A DNA stretch of 64,000 bases from Frigoribacterium sp. SL97. Its GTDB lineage: Bacteria > Actinomycetota > Actinomycetes > Actinomycetales > Microbacteriaceae. The DNA is taken from NCBI RefSeq assembly GCF_026625765.1, contig NZ_CP113062.1, positions 2,852,001 to 2,916,000 on the forward strand. Direction: 5' to 3'. The notes under the pieces are model-generated. The model did not search any database and was not told the origin of the DNA. It was given only the letters and a program-made list of their open reading frames with translations. A program made the position numbers and the translations under genes. Shown piece after piece: positions 36,924-46,491 of this stretch (position 1 is its first letter; the number at the start of each line of letters is the position of its first letter).

Positions 36924-37072
36924 GTTCTCCGTCTGGGCTGGGCCGCTCGGGAGGCGGCACGTCAGGACAGATTAGTGCAGGAGGCGCTCGTCGGCTGGCA
37001 GCGCCCGGTCCGGTGTGGAAACATGAACACACTCGTGAGGACGACCTCACGGTCAGGACGACCAGGGGGACC

Positions 37073-38287
37073 ATGAGCGATCCGAACGCCTGGAGCACAC
37101 CGGGGGGCGACACGTCCCCGCCGCGCTGGGGCGAGCGCGTCGACCCCACGTCACCCGGCCCCCTCCCCGCGGGGCCCGTCCCGGGGGCCGCCCCGGGCGG
37201 CACCACCCCGCCGGCACCCGGCTGGGCTCCGCCGCCGAAGCCGGGCCTCGTCCCGCTGCGCCCCCTCACCTTCGGCGAGATCCTGGGTGCCTCGTTCCAG
37301 GTCTTCCGCCGCAACCCACGGACCACGTTCGGCACGGCCCTGCTGTCGCAGGTCGTCCTGCTCGTGGTGACCGTGGTGATCACCGGCGGCAGCGCCTTCC
37401 TCGCCTTCGGACGCGTCGAGCAGGCCCTCCCCCGGGACCGTGACGCGGTCCTGGCCGGCGCCGTCGCCGTCGTCGCCGCGTCGGCCCTCGTGCCGATCGC
37501 CCTGCAGGTGATCGTCACGGCCCTGTTGCAGGGGCTCTTCGTGCTCGAGACCTCGCGGCAGACGCTCGGGGAGAAGCTCCGACTCGGCGGCCTCTGGGCG
37601 ATGGCCAAGGGCCGCGTCGGCACGCTCGTCGGGTGGTCCGCCCTGCTCACGGTCGCCTACGTCGTGGCGCTGGCGCTCGTGGCCGGCGTCGTCGTCGTCG
37701 GCGTGGCCGTCGGCTCCGGGCCGAGCATCGCCGTCGGCGTCGTGCTCGCGGTCCTCCTCGGCCTGGGCCTCCTCGTCCTCGGCGTGTGGCTGACCGTGAA
37801 GACTGCCCTCGTGCCGAGCGCCATCATGCTCGAACGGCTGACGCTGGGCGCGGCCGTGCGGCGCTCGTGGTCGCTGACCCGCGCCTCCTTCTGGCGGACC
37901 TTCGGCGTGATCGCCCTGGTGTTCCTCATGGTCCAGGTCGCGTCGCAGGTCGTCGCGACGCCGTTCTCGGTGCTGTTCAGCGTGTTGACGGGCACGCTCG
38001 CGCCGACGGGGGACGTGACCGACCCGACCTTCCTGGCCCTCACGGCGGGCACCTACGCCGTCACCCTCGGCATCACGGCCGTCATCGGCGCGATCGGGTC
38101 CGTGCTGCAGGCGGCGTCGGCCGGCCTCGTCTACGTCGACCGACGCATCCGCACCGAAGGGCTCGACCTCGAACTCGTGCGCTACGTCGAGCGCGGCGGG
38201 CGGGCGGTCGGAGGACAGCCCGACCCGTACCGCACGCCCGAGGCCCCGGTCCCGCCGACGACGCACCCGGGAGCACCGCGCTGGTGA
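37073..38287 (+). CDS. Membrane protein with glycerophosphodiester phosphodiesterase membrane-like domain
   Basis: A 404-residue protein with a Pro/Gly-rich N-terminus (1–~65) and a family motif RPLTFGEILGASFQVFRRNP followed by six hydrophobic segments. It resembles the GPDPase_memb domain (DUF7847-like) and has no catalytic phosphodiesterase domain. AGGGGGA lies just before the ATG at 37073. It heads an operon in which each downstream start overlaps the previous stop (DUF4129, DUF4350), leading to MoxR and DUF58. Function unknown; divergent from mtrA. Confidence 0.8.
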   Translation: MSDPNAWSTPGGDTSPPRWGERVDPTSPGPLPAGPVPGAAPGGTTPPAPGWAPPPKPGLVPLRPLTFGEILGASFQVFRRNPRTTFGTALLSQVVLLVVTVVITGGSAFLAFGRVEQALPRDRDAVLAGAVAVVAASALVPIALQVIVTALLQGLFVLETSRQTLGEKLRLGGLWAMAKGRVGTLVGWSALLTVAYVVALALVAGVVVVGVAVGSGPSIAVGVVLAVLLGLGLLVLGVWLTVKTALVPSAIMLERLTLGAAVRRSWSLTRASFWRTFGVIALVFLMVQVASQVVATPFSVLFSVLTGTLAPTGDVTDPTFLALTAGTYAVTLGITAVIGAIGSVLQAASAGLVYVDRRIRTEGLDLELVRYVERGGRAVGGQPDPYRTPEAPVPPTTHPGAPRW

Positions 38288-38922
38288 GCCCGCTGCCCTT
38301 CGCCGCCGGGCCGCCCCTGACCCCTGACGCCGACGACGCCCGGCGCGAGGTCCTGCGCGAGCTCACCGGGCCCGAGTACGTGGCGGCGCAGCCGTCCTGG
38401 CTCGACCGTGCGGCGCAGGCGTTCTGGGACTGGCTGGGGTCGATCCGGTTCGGAGGGACAGAGGGGGCGCCGGCGGTCGCGTTGATCGTGCTGCTCGCGG
38501 TCGTCGTGGTGGTCGTCCTGGTCGTGCTGCTCGTCTACGGGGTGCCGCGACTCAACCGCCGGTCCGCGCGTGACCTCGCCCTCTTCGGCGACGACGACGT
38601 CCGTGACGCCGACGCCATGCGTGCCGCGGCCCGGGAGGCGGCCTCCCGGGGTGATCTGACGCTCGCCGTCGCCGAGGCCTTCCGGGCGATCGCCCGTTCG
38701 CTGGCCGAGCGGGGCGACGTCGCGGTCTCCCCCGGCACCACCGCACGCGACGTGGCCCGCCGGGCGGGCGACGTCTTCCCCGACCTCCGGGCCGACTTCG
38801 CGGACGCCGCCACGGCCTTCGACGGCGTCCGCTACCTCGACCGCCCGGGCACCGACGAGGACTACCGGGCCGTCACGGAGCTCGACCGGCGCGTCACCTC
38901 GTCCCGGCGGGTGCCCGCGTGA
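38284..38922 (+). CDS. DUF4129 domain protein
   Basis: A 212-residue protein with one central membrane helix (~62–87, Val/Leu-rich) between an N-terminal amphipathic segment (PEYVAAQPSWLDRAAQAFWD) and a C-terminal cytoplasmic DUF4129 domain (AFRAIARSLAERGDVAVSPG; FPDLRADFADAATAFDGVRY). DUF4129 proteins sit in MoxR/DUF58 and transglutaminase clusters and are uncharacterised. The GTG at 38284 overlaps the previous stop (GTGA). Confidence 0.85.
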   Translation: MSPLPFAAGPPLTPDADDARREVLRELTGPEYVAAQPSWLDRAAQAFWDWLGSIRFGGTEGAPAVALIVLLAVVVVVVLVVLLVYGVPRLNRRSARDLALFGDDDVRDADAMRAAAREAASRGDLTLAVAEAFRAIARSLAERGDVAVSPGTTARDVARRAGDVFPDLRADFADAATAFDGVRYLDRPGTDEDYRAVTELDRRVTSSRRVPA

Positions 38923-40103
38923 CCGCCGCCGCACCGTCCGAGGCGCCCACCTCCGTCTCGACCCCCACCGTCGCGGTGTCGGTCCGACGTGCCCGGTTCT
39001 GGGTCGCACTCGCCCTCGTCCTGGCCCTCGGCGTCGGGGCGGCTCTCCTCGTGGGCTCGGGCTCGGGAGAAGGCCGCGCCCTCGGCCCCGCGAACGCCGC
39101 CCCCGGCGGGGCCAAGGCACTCGTCGAGGTGCTCGGCCGCCAGGGCGTCGACGTGACCGTCACGACCACCCTCGACGAGACCCTGGACCGACTCGGGTCC
39201 GGTGGCGGCACGCTCCTCGTCGACGACGCCTCGGGGTTCCTGGTCGGCGACCAGTGGGGGCGTCTCGTCACGGCGACCTCCCACCTCGTGCTCCCCGCCC
39301 CGGGGCCCGCCGCGCTCGACGCCGTGGCCGCGGGCGTCGCGTCGACCGGCCCGGTCGACGAGGGCACGGCCGGGCCCGCCTGCTCGTCACCGGCCCTCGC
39401 GCAGACGTCCCGGGTCGACGTCGCGGGCGTCGCGTACGACGTCGACGCCCCCGGCGCCGTCCGCTGCCTGCCGACCGACGACGGCTACGGGCTCGTCGAG
39501 CTGGAGGACGGCGACACGCGCGTGTCCGTCCTGGGAGCCACGGACGCCCTGACCAACGGCTCGATCGGGACGCACGACGACGCGGCCTTCGCACTCGCGC
39601 TGCTCGGCGGGTCCTCCGAGCTGACCTGGTACCTGCCCTCGGCCGGCGACCTGCCCGAGGGCGAGGGCACTCTCGCCACGCTGACGCCGTCATGGGTGAC
39701 GCCGTCGCTGGTCGTGCTCCTCCTGGCCGGAGTGGCCGCGATGGTGTGGCGGGGTCGACGCCTCGGAGCTCTCGTCGTCGAGCGGCTGCCGGTCACCGTC
39801 AAGGCCTCCGAGACCACCGAGGGGCGCGCCCGCCTCTACGAGCGCTCCGGGCAGCGCCGCCATGCCCTCGACCAGCTCCGCATCGGCACGCTCGGGCGAC
39901 TCGCGCGCACGACGGGCCTGTCCTCGACCGCGTCGGTCGACGAGATCGTCGCCCGGGTGGCCGCACTGATCTCGGCCGACCCCCGGGGCCTGCGGCACGT
40001 GCTCGTCGACGCCGACCCGGTCGACGACCGCGAGCTCGTCGCGCTGAGCGACAGCCTGCTCGACCTCGAGGGTGCGGTCCGACGGGCGACGACTCCGTCG
40101 TGA
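38919..40103 (+). CDS. DUF4350 domain protein
   Basis: A 394-residue membrane protein. A short cytoplasmic N-terminus and TM1 (~25–45) lead to a DUF4350 domain (GGAKALVEVLGRQGVDVTVT; GGTLLVDDASGFLVGDQWGR), which is a Rossmann-like glutamine-amidotransferase-type fold without visible catalytic Cys. TM2 lies at ~258–276, and a C-terminal cytoplasmic tail follows. Usually encoded beside MoxR and DUF58; function unknown. The GTG at 38919 overlaps the DUF4129 stop by 4 bases. Confidence 0.85.
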   Translation: MTAAAPSEAPTSVSTPTVAVSVRRARFWVALALVLALGVGAALLVGSGSGEGRALGPANAAPGGAKALVEVLGRQGVDVTVTTTLDETLDRLGSGGGTLLVDDASGFLVGDQWGRLVTATSHLVLPAPGPAALDAVAAGVASTGPVDEGTAGPACSSPALAQTSRVDVAGVAYDVDAPGAVRCLPTDDGYGLVELEDGDTRVSVLGATDALTNGSIGTHDDAAFALALLGGSSELTWYLPSAGDLPEGEGTLATLTPSWVTPSLVVLLLAGVAAMVWRGRRLGALVVERLPVTVKASETTEGRARLYERSGQRRHALDQLRIGTLGRLARTTGLSSTASVDEIVARVAALISADPRGLRHVLVDADPVDDRELVALSDSLLDLEGAVRRATTPS

Positions 40104-40173
40104 CCCGCCCCGCGCCTCCCCTGCCTCGTCCGATCGCCCCCGCATCGACCCCCACCCCGGAGAAGACCACCAG

Positions 40174-41127
<954 letters not shown>

Positions 41128-41129
41128 CC

Positions 41130-42422
41130 ATGGCGATCACCGGTTGGTTCGTGGTGCTCGTCGCGCTCGGCGTCGTGCCCGTCGTCCTGACGGGCAGCGG
41201 GTGGGCGATCGTCGGCTGGCTCGGCGTCGTCGCCGCGCTGACGGTGCTCGACGTGGCCCTCACGGCGTCGCCCCGGTCGCTCACCATCCGGCGCGAACTG
41301 CCGGGGGCGATCCGTCTCGGCGAGAGCGCACCCGCCCGGCTGACCGTGGTGAACGACGGCCGACGCACGCTGCGCGGACTCGTGCGCGACGCATGGCAGC
41401 CGTCGGCCGGAGCGACCCCGACCCGCCGTCGCCTGTCCCTGCGACCGGGGCGGGCCGCGACGCTCACCGTCACGCTGACCCCGTTCCGCCGGGGCGAACG
41501 CCGCGCCGGCGGCGTCACCGTCCGCACGATCGGTCCCCTGAGGCTCGCCGGTCGTCAGGCGACGCACGAGGTGCCGGGCGCGGTCCGCGTGCTCCCGCGG
41601 TTCTCGTCGCGCAAGCACCTGCCGTCCCGTCTGGCCCGTCTCCGAGAACTCGACGGGCGCACGAGCGTGATGATCCGCGGCCAGGGCACCGAGTTCGACA
41701 GCCTGCGCGAGTACGTGCGAGGGGACGACGTCCGCTCGATCGACTGGCGGGCGACCGCACGCCGCGACGACCTCGTCGTGCGCACCTGGCGGCCCGAGCG
41801 CGACCGTCGGGTGGTCGTCGTGGTCGACACGGGGCGGACCTCCGCGGCCCGCATCGACGACGAACCGCGGCTCGACACGGCCTTCGAGTCGGCACTGCTG
41901 CTCGGGGCGTTGGCCTCGCGGGCGGGCGACCGGGTCGACGTCGTCCTCTTCGACCGACGGGTCAGGGGTCGGGTGCAGGGCGCGACGGGGCCCGCCCTGC
42001 TCTCGTCGATGGTCGAGACCATGGCCCCCGTCGAGCCCGAACTGGTCGAGACCGACTGGGCCGCCGTGCCGGCCCTCGTCCGCTCGGTCACGTCCCGTCG
42101 GGCGCTCGTCGTCCTCGCGACCACCGTCGACAGCCCCGGCGCCTCCCGCTCCTTGCTGGCGGCGATCCCCCAACTGACCCGCCAGCACCTCGTGGTCGTC
42201 GCGTCGGTCACCGATCCGGCCCTCGACGAGACGGTGGTGCGACGGGGCACCCGCGACGAGGTCTACCGGGCCGCCTCGGCCGAGCGGGCCCGACTCGACC
42301 AGGGCCGGGTCGCCGCCGCCCTGCGTCAGGTCGGCGCCGACGTCGTGACCGGAGCGCCGGCCGACCTGCCCCCCGCCCTCGCCGACCGCTACCTCGCGCT
42401 CAAGGCGGCCGGCCGCCTCTGA
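41130..42422 (+). CDS. DUF58 domain protein
   Basis: A 430-residue protein with two N-terminal membrane helices (~5–20, ~25–45), a beta-rich region, then the DUF58 core FDSLREYVRGDDVRSIDWRA and a degenerate VWA-like domain (VVVVVDTGRTSA, with DxG rather than the full DxSxS MIDAS motif). It is the standard partner of MoxR ATPases. The ATG at 41130 begins 2 bases after the moxR stop. Last gene of the operon; convergent with the SpoIIM-like gene. Confidence 0.9.
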   Translation: MAITGWFVVLVALGVVPVVLTGSGWAIVGWLGVVAALTVLDVALTASPRSLTIRRELPGAIRLGESAPARLTVVNDGRRTLRGLVRDAWQPSAGATPTRRRLSLRPGRAATLTVTLTPFRRGERRAGGVTVRTIGPLRLAGRQATHEVPGAVRVLPRFSSRKHLPSRLARLRELDGRTSVMIRGQGTEFDSLREYVRGDDVRSIDWRATARRDDLVVRTWRPERDRRVVVVVDTGRTSAARIDDEPRLDTAFESALLLGALASRAGDRVDVVLFDRRVRGRVQGATGPALLSSMVETMAPVEPELVETDWAAVPALVRSVTSRRALVVLATTVDSPGASRSLLAAIPQLTRQHLVVVASVTDPALDETVVRRGTRDEVYRAASAERARLDQGRVAAALRQVGADVVTGAPADLPPALADRYLALKAAGRL

Positions 42423-42450
42423 CGCAGGCTCGGTGGCCGACGACGCGGGA

Positions 42451-43446
42451 TCAGTCGGCCACGAGTTGTGTGGCCCCGGCCTCGAACTCGTCGAGGTCGC
42501 CGGTCTGTCCCGCCCGGTGGGCCCGTCCGCCGAGCAGCCACTGATAGGCCAGGAACCCCAGGAGGGCCACGGTGCCGATGCCGATCTTGATCGGCCAGGG
42601 CCAGGCCTGCCGGGTGACGAACCCCTCGATGACGCCCGAGACCAACAACGAGAGCATCAACCCGACCGCGATGGTCACGAGCGCGCGTCCGTCCTGGGCC
42701 AACGCCTGCCCCCGGGTGCGGGCACCGGGTGCCACCCAGGACCAGAAGATCATCAGACCGGCGGCCCCGGCGACGAAGATGCTGTAGAGCTCGAGCTGAC
42801 CGTGCGGAGCGATGTACAGGAAGAACTGGTCCAGCCGCCCCTGGTCGGCCATGAGCCCGGCCGAGATCCCGACGTTCATGGCGTTGCTGAGGATCGCGTA
42901 GGGAACCCAGACCCCGGTGATGCCGAACGCCACGCACTGCGCGGCGATGTAGGCGTTGTTCGTCCACACCTGGCCGGTGAACGACGTCGAGGCGCTCTCG
43001 GAGTAGTAGTTCACGAAGTCCTGCTCGGCGAACTGCCGGCGGAACTCCTCGCTGCCGAACGAGGCCAGCAGCGCGGGTGTGTTCGCGGCCCAGGTCGCGA
43101 ACACGGCCGCGACGACCACCGTCACGAGCGTCAACACGAGCGACAGCCACCGCACGCGGTAGAGGGCGGCTGGCAGCTGCACGACGAAGAAGGTCGGCAA
43201 TTGGCTGAACAGGTTGCGACCCGCCCCCGTGAACCGCAGGCGTGCTCGCGACAGGGTCATGGAGAGCCGGTCGGCCACGACCGAGTCGCCGGTGGCGGTC
43301 TTCAGCGCCGACAGTTGCCCGGCCCCCGACTGGTACAGGCGGACGAGCTCGTCTGCCTCGGGCCCGCTCAGTCGCCCGCGCCGGGCGAGGCGCTCGAGCT
43401 CGGCCCAGTCGTGGCCGTGAGCGGCGGCGTAGGCGTCGATGTCCAT
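42451..43446 (-). CDS. Stage II sporulation protein M-like (DUF95) membrane protein
   Basis: A 331-residue protein. The N-terminal ~100 residues are helical and soluble (MDIDAYAAAHGHDWAELERL), followed by six membrane helices. SpoIIM signatures: FVNYYSESASTSFTGQVWTN and APHGQLELYSIFVAGAAGLM. In Bacillus SpoIIM belongs to the septal hydrolase complex DMP. Non-sporulating actinobacteria keep the gene next to an RDD protein and MoxR/DUF58, where its role is unknown. The ATG at 43446 lies 18 bases from the divergent RDD start. Confidence 0.9.
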   Translation of the reverse strand: MDIDAYAAAHGHDWAELERLARRGRLSGPEADELVRLYQSGAGQLSALKTATGDSVVADRLSMTLSRARLRFTGAGRNLFSQLPTFFVVQLPAALYRVRWLSLVLTLVTVVVAAVFATWAANTPALLASFGSEEFRRQFAEQDFVNYYSESASTSFTGQVWTNNAYIAAQCVAFGITGVWVPYAILSNAMNVGISAGLMADQGRLDQFFLYIAPHGQLELYSIFVAGAAGLMIFWSWVAPGARTRGQALAQDGRALVTIAVGLMLSLLVSGVIEGFVTRQAWPWPIKIGIGTVALLGFLAYQWLLGGRAHRAGQTGDLDEFEAGATQLVAD

Positions 43447-43464
43447 TCTGCTTAGATACTAGGC

Positions 43465-44652
43465 ATGTCCCGCACGAAGGCACGAGGCGCCTCCCCGGTG
43501 GTGCTGCGACCCGACCAGGTCGAGGCCTTCACGGCGGGTGGGGACGAACTGGTCACGGGCGAGGCGGTCGCTCTCGACCTCCGACCGACGAGCTTCGTGT
43601 TGCGCGCGGCCGGGGTGCTCATCGACTACCTGGCCTACGCCCTGCTGCTCGTCGGTGCGTTGGTGCTCGTCTCGTTGCTGAACGACGGCGGGGTGCTCGA
43701 CGACGCCCTGTCACAGGCGTTCCTCGTGGCGTCGATCGCCATCTGCTTCATCGTCGTGCCGACGGTGGTCGAGACCGCGAGCCACGGGCGGTCCCTGGGC
43801 AGACTCGCCGTGGGCGCGCGCATCGTCCGCACCGACGGAGGGGCGATCGGCCTGCGCCACGCCCTCACCCGAGCGCTGGTGGGGCTGCTCGAGATCGTGT
43901 TCACCAGTGGCGGCCTGGCCGTCGTCGTCGCCCTGCTGAACGGCTCGTCGCGGCGTCTCGGCGACCTCATGGCCGGCACGTACAGTCGCAACGAACGCGT
44001 GCCCAAGGCCGCTCACGTGGTCTACGGCGTGCCGGCGCACCTGCAGGGGTGGGCCGAGATCGCGGACGTCGGGCGCCTGCCCGACGGCCTGGCCCGTCGC
44101 ATCGCGTCGTTCCTGCAGCAGGCGCCGCAGCTCTCCCCGGCCAGTCGGCGACGCGTCGCCGACGAGTTGGCGGCCGAGACCATGCCCTACGTCTCGCCCG
44201 TGCCGTCCGGCGACCCGGAGTTCCTCCTGGCCGGCGTCTCGGCGCTCCGGCGTCGGCGTGAGTCCGCCGCCCTCGCTCGCGAGTCCGCGTTGCTCGACCG
44301 CCTCACCCCGGCGCTGACCGAGACGGTCCGGGGCTTCCCCGGCGCTGACCCGCGTCGCCGCCGGCCCCGGCCTCCGCGTCAGGACCGGACGAGCCTCGCG
44401 ATCGCCGCCGAGGCCTCGCGGACCTTGGCGTCCGCGACGTCGCCTCCCTCTCGGGCCGCCTGGGCGACGCAGTGGGCGAGGTGGTCCTCGAGCAACTGGA
44501 GCGCCACGGTCTCGAGGGCACGGGTCGCCGCACTGACCTGCGTCAGGACGTCGATGCAGTACGTGTCGTCCTCGACCATGCGCTGGATGCCCCGGACCTG
44601 GCCCTCGGCGCGGCGGAGGCGCTTGACGATCTGTTCCTTGTCGCCGCTGTAG
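43465..44652 (+). CDS. RDD-family membrane protein (C-terminus probably frameshifted)
   Basis: The RDD domain (residues ~45–190) has LRAAGVLIDYLAYALLLVGA, HGRSLGRLAVGARIVRTDGG and SRRLGDLMAGTYSRNER with three membrane helices. A soluble C-terminal part follows (LQQAPQLSPASRRRVADELA) to about residue 293. The frame then runs 100 residues further, antisense to the whole csoR gene, as Arg/Ser-rich unlikely protein. Adding one C in the C4 run at 44337–44340 gives a natural end at a TGA, 44346–44348 (294 residues), leaving a normal gap before csoR. The coordinates given are those read as is. It is divergent from the SpoIIM-like gene. Confidence 0.82.
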   Translation: MSRTKARGASPVVLRPDQVEAFTAGGDELVTGEAVALDLRPTSFVLRAAGVLIDYLAYALLLVGALVLVSLLNDGGVLDDALSQAFLVASIAICFIVVPTVVETASHGRSLGRLAVGARIVRTDGGAIGLRHALTRALVGLLEIVFTSGGLAVVVALLNGSSRRLGDLMAGTYSRNERVPKAAHVVYGVPAHLQGWAEIADVGRLPDGLARRIASFLQQAPQLSPASRRRVADELAAETMPYVSPVPSGDPEFLLAGVSALRRRRESAALARESALLDRLTPALTETVRGFPGADPRRRRPRPPRQDRTSLAIAAEASRTLASATSPPSRAAWATQWARWSSSNWSATVSRARVAALTCVRTSMQYVSSSTMRWMPRTWPSARRRRLTICSLSPL

Positions 44653-44693
44653 CCGACGTGCGTCGCCGTCGCGTGCTCACCCTGCTGCGCCAC
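44379..44693 (-). CDS. csoR: CsoR-type copper-sensing repressor
   Basis: A 104-residue all-helical metal-sensing repressor of the CsoR/RcnR family. C46 (TYCIDVL), H71 and C75 (HLAHC) have exactly the Cys-25-His-4-Cys spacing of Cu(I)-sensing CsoR, unlike the FrmR or RcnR ligand sets. The GTG at 44693 has AGGAGG 5 bases upstream, inside a GGAGGCGCGG word. A 15-base palindrome 55 bases upstream (44748–44762) is an excellent CsoR operator, so autoregulation is likely. No copper ATPase or copZ is adjacent; the regulon partners must lie elsewhere. Confidence 0.93.
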   Translation of the reverse strand: MAQQGEHATATHVGYSGDKEQIVKRLRRAEGQVRGIQRMVEDDTYCIDVLTQVSAATRALETVALQLLEDHLAHCVAQAAREGGDVADAKVREASAAIARLVRS

Positions 44694-44747
44694 CCGCGCC
44701 TCCTCGTGTGTCGTCCGGTCACGCCGTGTCGACCGGTCCCGCCAGGA

Positions 44748-44762
44748 TACCCCCAGGGGGTA
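44748..44762. promoter_or_regulatory. CsoR operator palindrome
   Basis: TACCCCCAGGGGGTA is a perfect inverted repeat centred on A44755. It matches the CsoR operator type (TACCCC-like arms facing GGGGTA) and lies 55 bases upstream of the csoR start codon. Confidence 0.8.
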
Positions 44763-44797
44763 ACCGCTCCGCCCGCCCGGCCGCACCCGGCCGACCG

Positions 44798-46219
44798 TCA
44801 GCCGCGGATCAGCCCGAGCACGTCGTCGCGGACGCGCTCCATGCCGGCGGGCGTCGCCGCCTCGGCGTTGAGGCGCAGCAGCGGCTCGGTGTTCGACGGC
44901 CGGACGTTGAACCACCAGAACCCGTCGTCGGACGAACCACTGACCGTGAGGCCGTCGAGCTCGTCGAACTCGCCGACCCCGGTGTAGGCCTCGACGATGC
45001 GGGCGTACGCCGCCGGCACGTCGGTGACGGTCGAGTTGATCTCGCCGCTCGCCGCGTAGGGCGTGTACCGGTCGGTCAGGGTCGAGAGGGGCTCGGCCTG
45101 CGACCCGAACTCGGCCAGGACGTGCATGGCGGCCAACATGCCGTTGTCGGCGCTCCAGAAGTCGCGGAAGTAGTAGTGCGCCGAGTGCTCGCCCCCGAAG
45201 ATCGCCCCGGTCGCCCGCATCTCGTCCTTGATGAGCGAGTGGCCGACGCGGGTGCGCACCGGCGTCGCGCCGGCCGCCTCGATGGCCTCGGGCACCGCGC
45301 GGGACGTGATGAGGTTGTGGATCACCGAGATCTCGACGTCGGGCTCGGCGGCCCGGACGCGCGCGATCTCGCGGACGGCGACGATCGCCGCCACGGCCGA
45401 CGGGGTCACGGCGTCACCCTTCTCGTCGACGACGAAGCAGCGGTCGGCGTCGCCGTCGAACGCGAGGCCCAGGTCGGCCCCGTGCTCGAGGACGGCCTTC
45501 TGCAGGTCGACGAGGTTGGCCGGGTCGAGGGGGTTGGCCTCGTGGTTCGGGAAGGTGCCGTCGAGTTCGAAGTACAGCGGGACGATCTCGATCGGCAGCT
45601 CAGGCAGCCCGGCGGCCTCGCCCAGCACGGCCGGGACGGTGAGCCCGCCCATGCCGTTGCCGGCGTCGACGACGACCTTGATGGGCCGGATGCCCGCGAG
45701 GTCCACGAGACCGCGGAGGTACGCGGCGTAGCCCGGCAACGCGTCGTGCTCCCGCACGGCGCCCGGCTCGGCGACGGCCTCGATGCCGTCGGCCAGGAAC
45801 GAGGAGGCGCGGTCACGGATCGAGGACAGCCCCGTGTCGAGGCTGATGCCCTGGGCGCCCGCCCTGCTCATCTTGATGCCGTTGTAGGTGGCCGGGTTGT
45901 GGCTCGCGGTGAACATGGCCGCCGGGGCGTCGAGCGAGCCGGAGGCGAAGTACGACTCGTCGGTCGAGCACAGGCCGAGGGCGACCACGTTCGCGCCCCG
46001 GGCCCGGGCCCCGCGGGCGAAGGCCTCGGCGAAACCCGGCGAGGAGTCGCGCATGTCGTGACCCACGACCAGGTCGTGGCCGGCGCCGTCGATCTCGTCG
46101 GCGAAGGCCGCACCGAACGCCTCGACCACCTCGTCGGTGAGCTGGGTGCCCACCAGTCCACGGACGTCGTAGGTCTTGACGAAGGCGGTCAGGTCGACGG
46201 GGGCGTTCTCAGAGGTCAT
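44798..46219 (-). CDS. manB: Phosphomannomutase/phosphoglucomutase
   Basis: A 473-residue alpha-D-phosphohexomutase that interconverts mannose 6- and 1-phosphate for GDP-mannose. The phosphoserine loop is MFTASHNPATYNG (S106), the metal loop is LAFDGDADRCFVVDE, the sugar loop is GGEHSAHYYF, and the phosphate-binding loop SGSSDDGFWWFNVRPSNTEP is near the C-terminus. It supports the mannosyltransfer genes of this window together with manA. The ATG at 46219 overlaps the end of the DUF3499 gene by 11 bases. The order with DUF3499 and the Rv3259-like gene is the conserved Rv3257c–Rv3259 arrangement. Confidence 0.95.
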   Translation of the reverse strand: MTSENAPVDLTAFVKTYDVRGLVGTQLTDEVVEAFGAAFADEIDGAGHDLVVGHDMRDSSPGFAEAFARGARARGANVVALGLCSTDESYFASGSLDAPAAMFTASHNPATYNGIKMSRAGAQGISLDTGLSSIRDRASSFLADGIEAVAEPGAVREHDALPGYAAYLRGLVDLAGIRPIKVVVDAGNGMGGLTVPAVLGEAAGLPELPIEIVPLYFELDGTFPNHEANPLDPANLVDLQKAVLEHGADLGLAFDGDADRCFVVDEKGDAVTPSAVAAIVAVREIARVRAAEPDVEISVIHNLITSRAVPEAIEAAGATPVRTRVGHSLIKDEMRATGAIFGGEHSAHYYFRDFWSADNGMLAAMHVLAEFGSQAEPLSTLTDRYTPYAASGEINSTVTDVPAAYARIVEAYTGVGEFDELDGLTVSGSSDDGFWWFNVRPSNTEPLLRLNAEAATPAGMERVRDDVLGLIRG

Positions 46220-46421
46220 GGCCCAAAACTACCCGGCGCAGGACCTCCCAGCCCTGCGGGACCGACAACGAGCCCGCGTGGCGGGCGCACAGGTCGTAGC
46301 CGTGCGGCTCGACGCGGTCGCTCAAGGGCCCGACCACGACCATCGAGTCGGCGTACACGTAGGTCAGCGTCGCGACGGCCTCGTCGTGGCACGTCACCTT
46401 GCTGCAGGGTCGACCGTTCAT
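46209..46421 (-). CDS. DUF3499 family protein
   Basis: A 70-residue protein beginning MNGRPCSKVTCHDEAVATLT and containing YADSMVVVGPL and YDLCARHAGSL. Cysteines C6, C11 and C45 with nearby His residues suggest a small zinc-binding fold. It belongs to the Rv3258c-type family that always precedes manB. It is shorter than mycobacterial members, which carry extra C-terminal residues. Function unknown. TAGTCT lies 9 bases before the ATG at 46421, so the leader is at most a few bases. Confidence 0.88.
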   Translation of the reverse strand: MNGRPCSKVTCHDEAVATLTYVYADSMVVVGPLSDRVEPHGYDLCARHAGSLSVPQGWEVLRRVVLGHDL

Positions 46422-46479
46422 CTGCCCGACAGACTATCGCGAGGGTCCTCGGGGCCGACCCGCGCCTCCTGGGCGGGCC

Positions 46480-46491
46480 TACGATGGGCTG
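46480..46491 (+). promoter_or_regulatory. Putative -10 element for leaderless transcript of the Rv3259-like gene
   Basis: TACGAT (46480–46485), 6 bases, ATG at 46492, no Shine-Dalgarno sequence. It lies next to the divergent minus-strand TAGTCT (46436–46431) of the DUF3499 gene. Confidence 0.4.

Noticed and set aside
44303..44652. The C-terminal 100 residues of the RDD frame as a genuine domain
   Set aside because: They are the antisense of csoR, a gene with intact metal ligands, ribosome binding site and operator.
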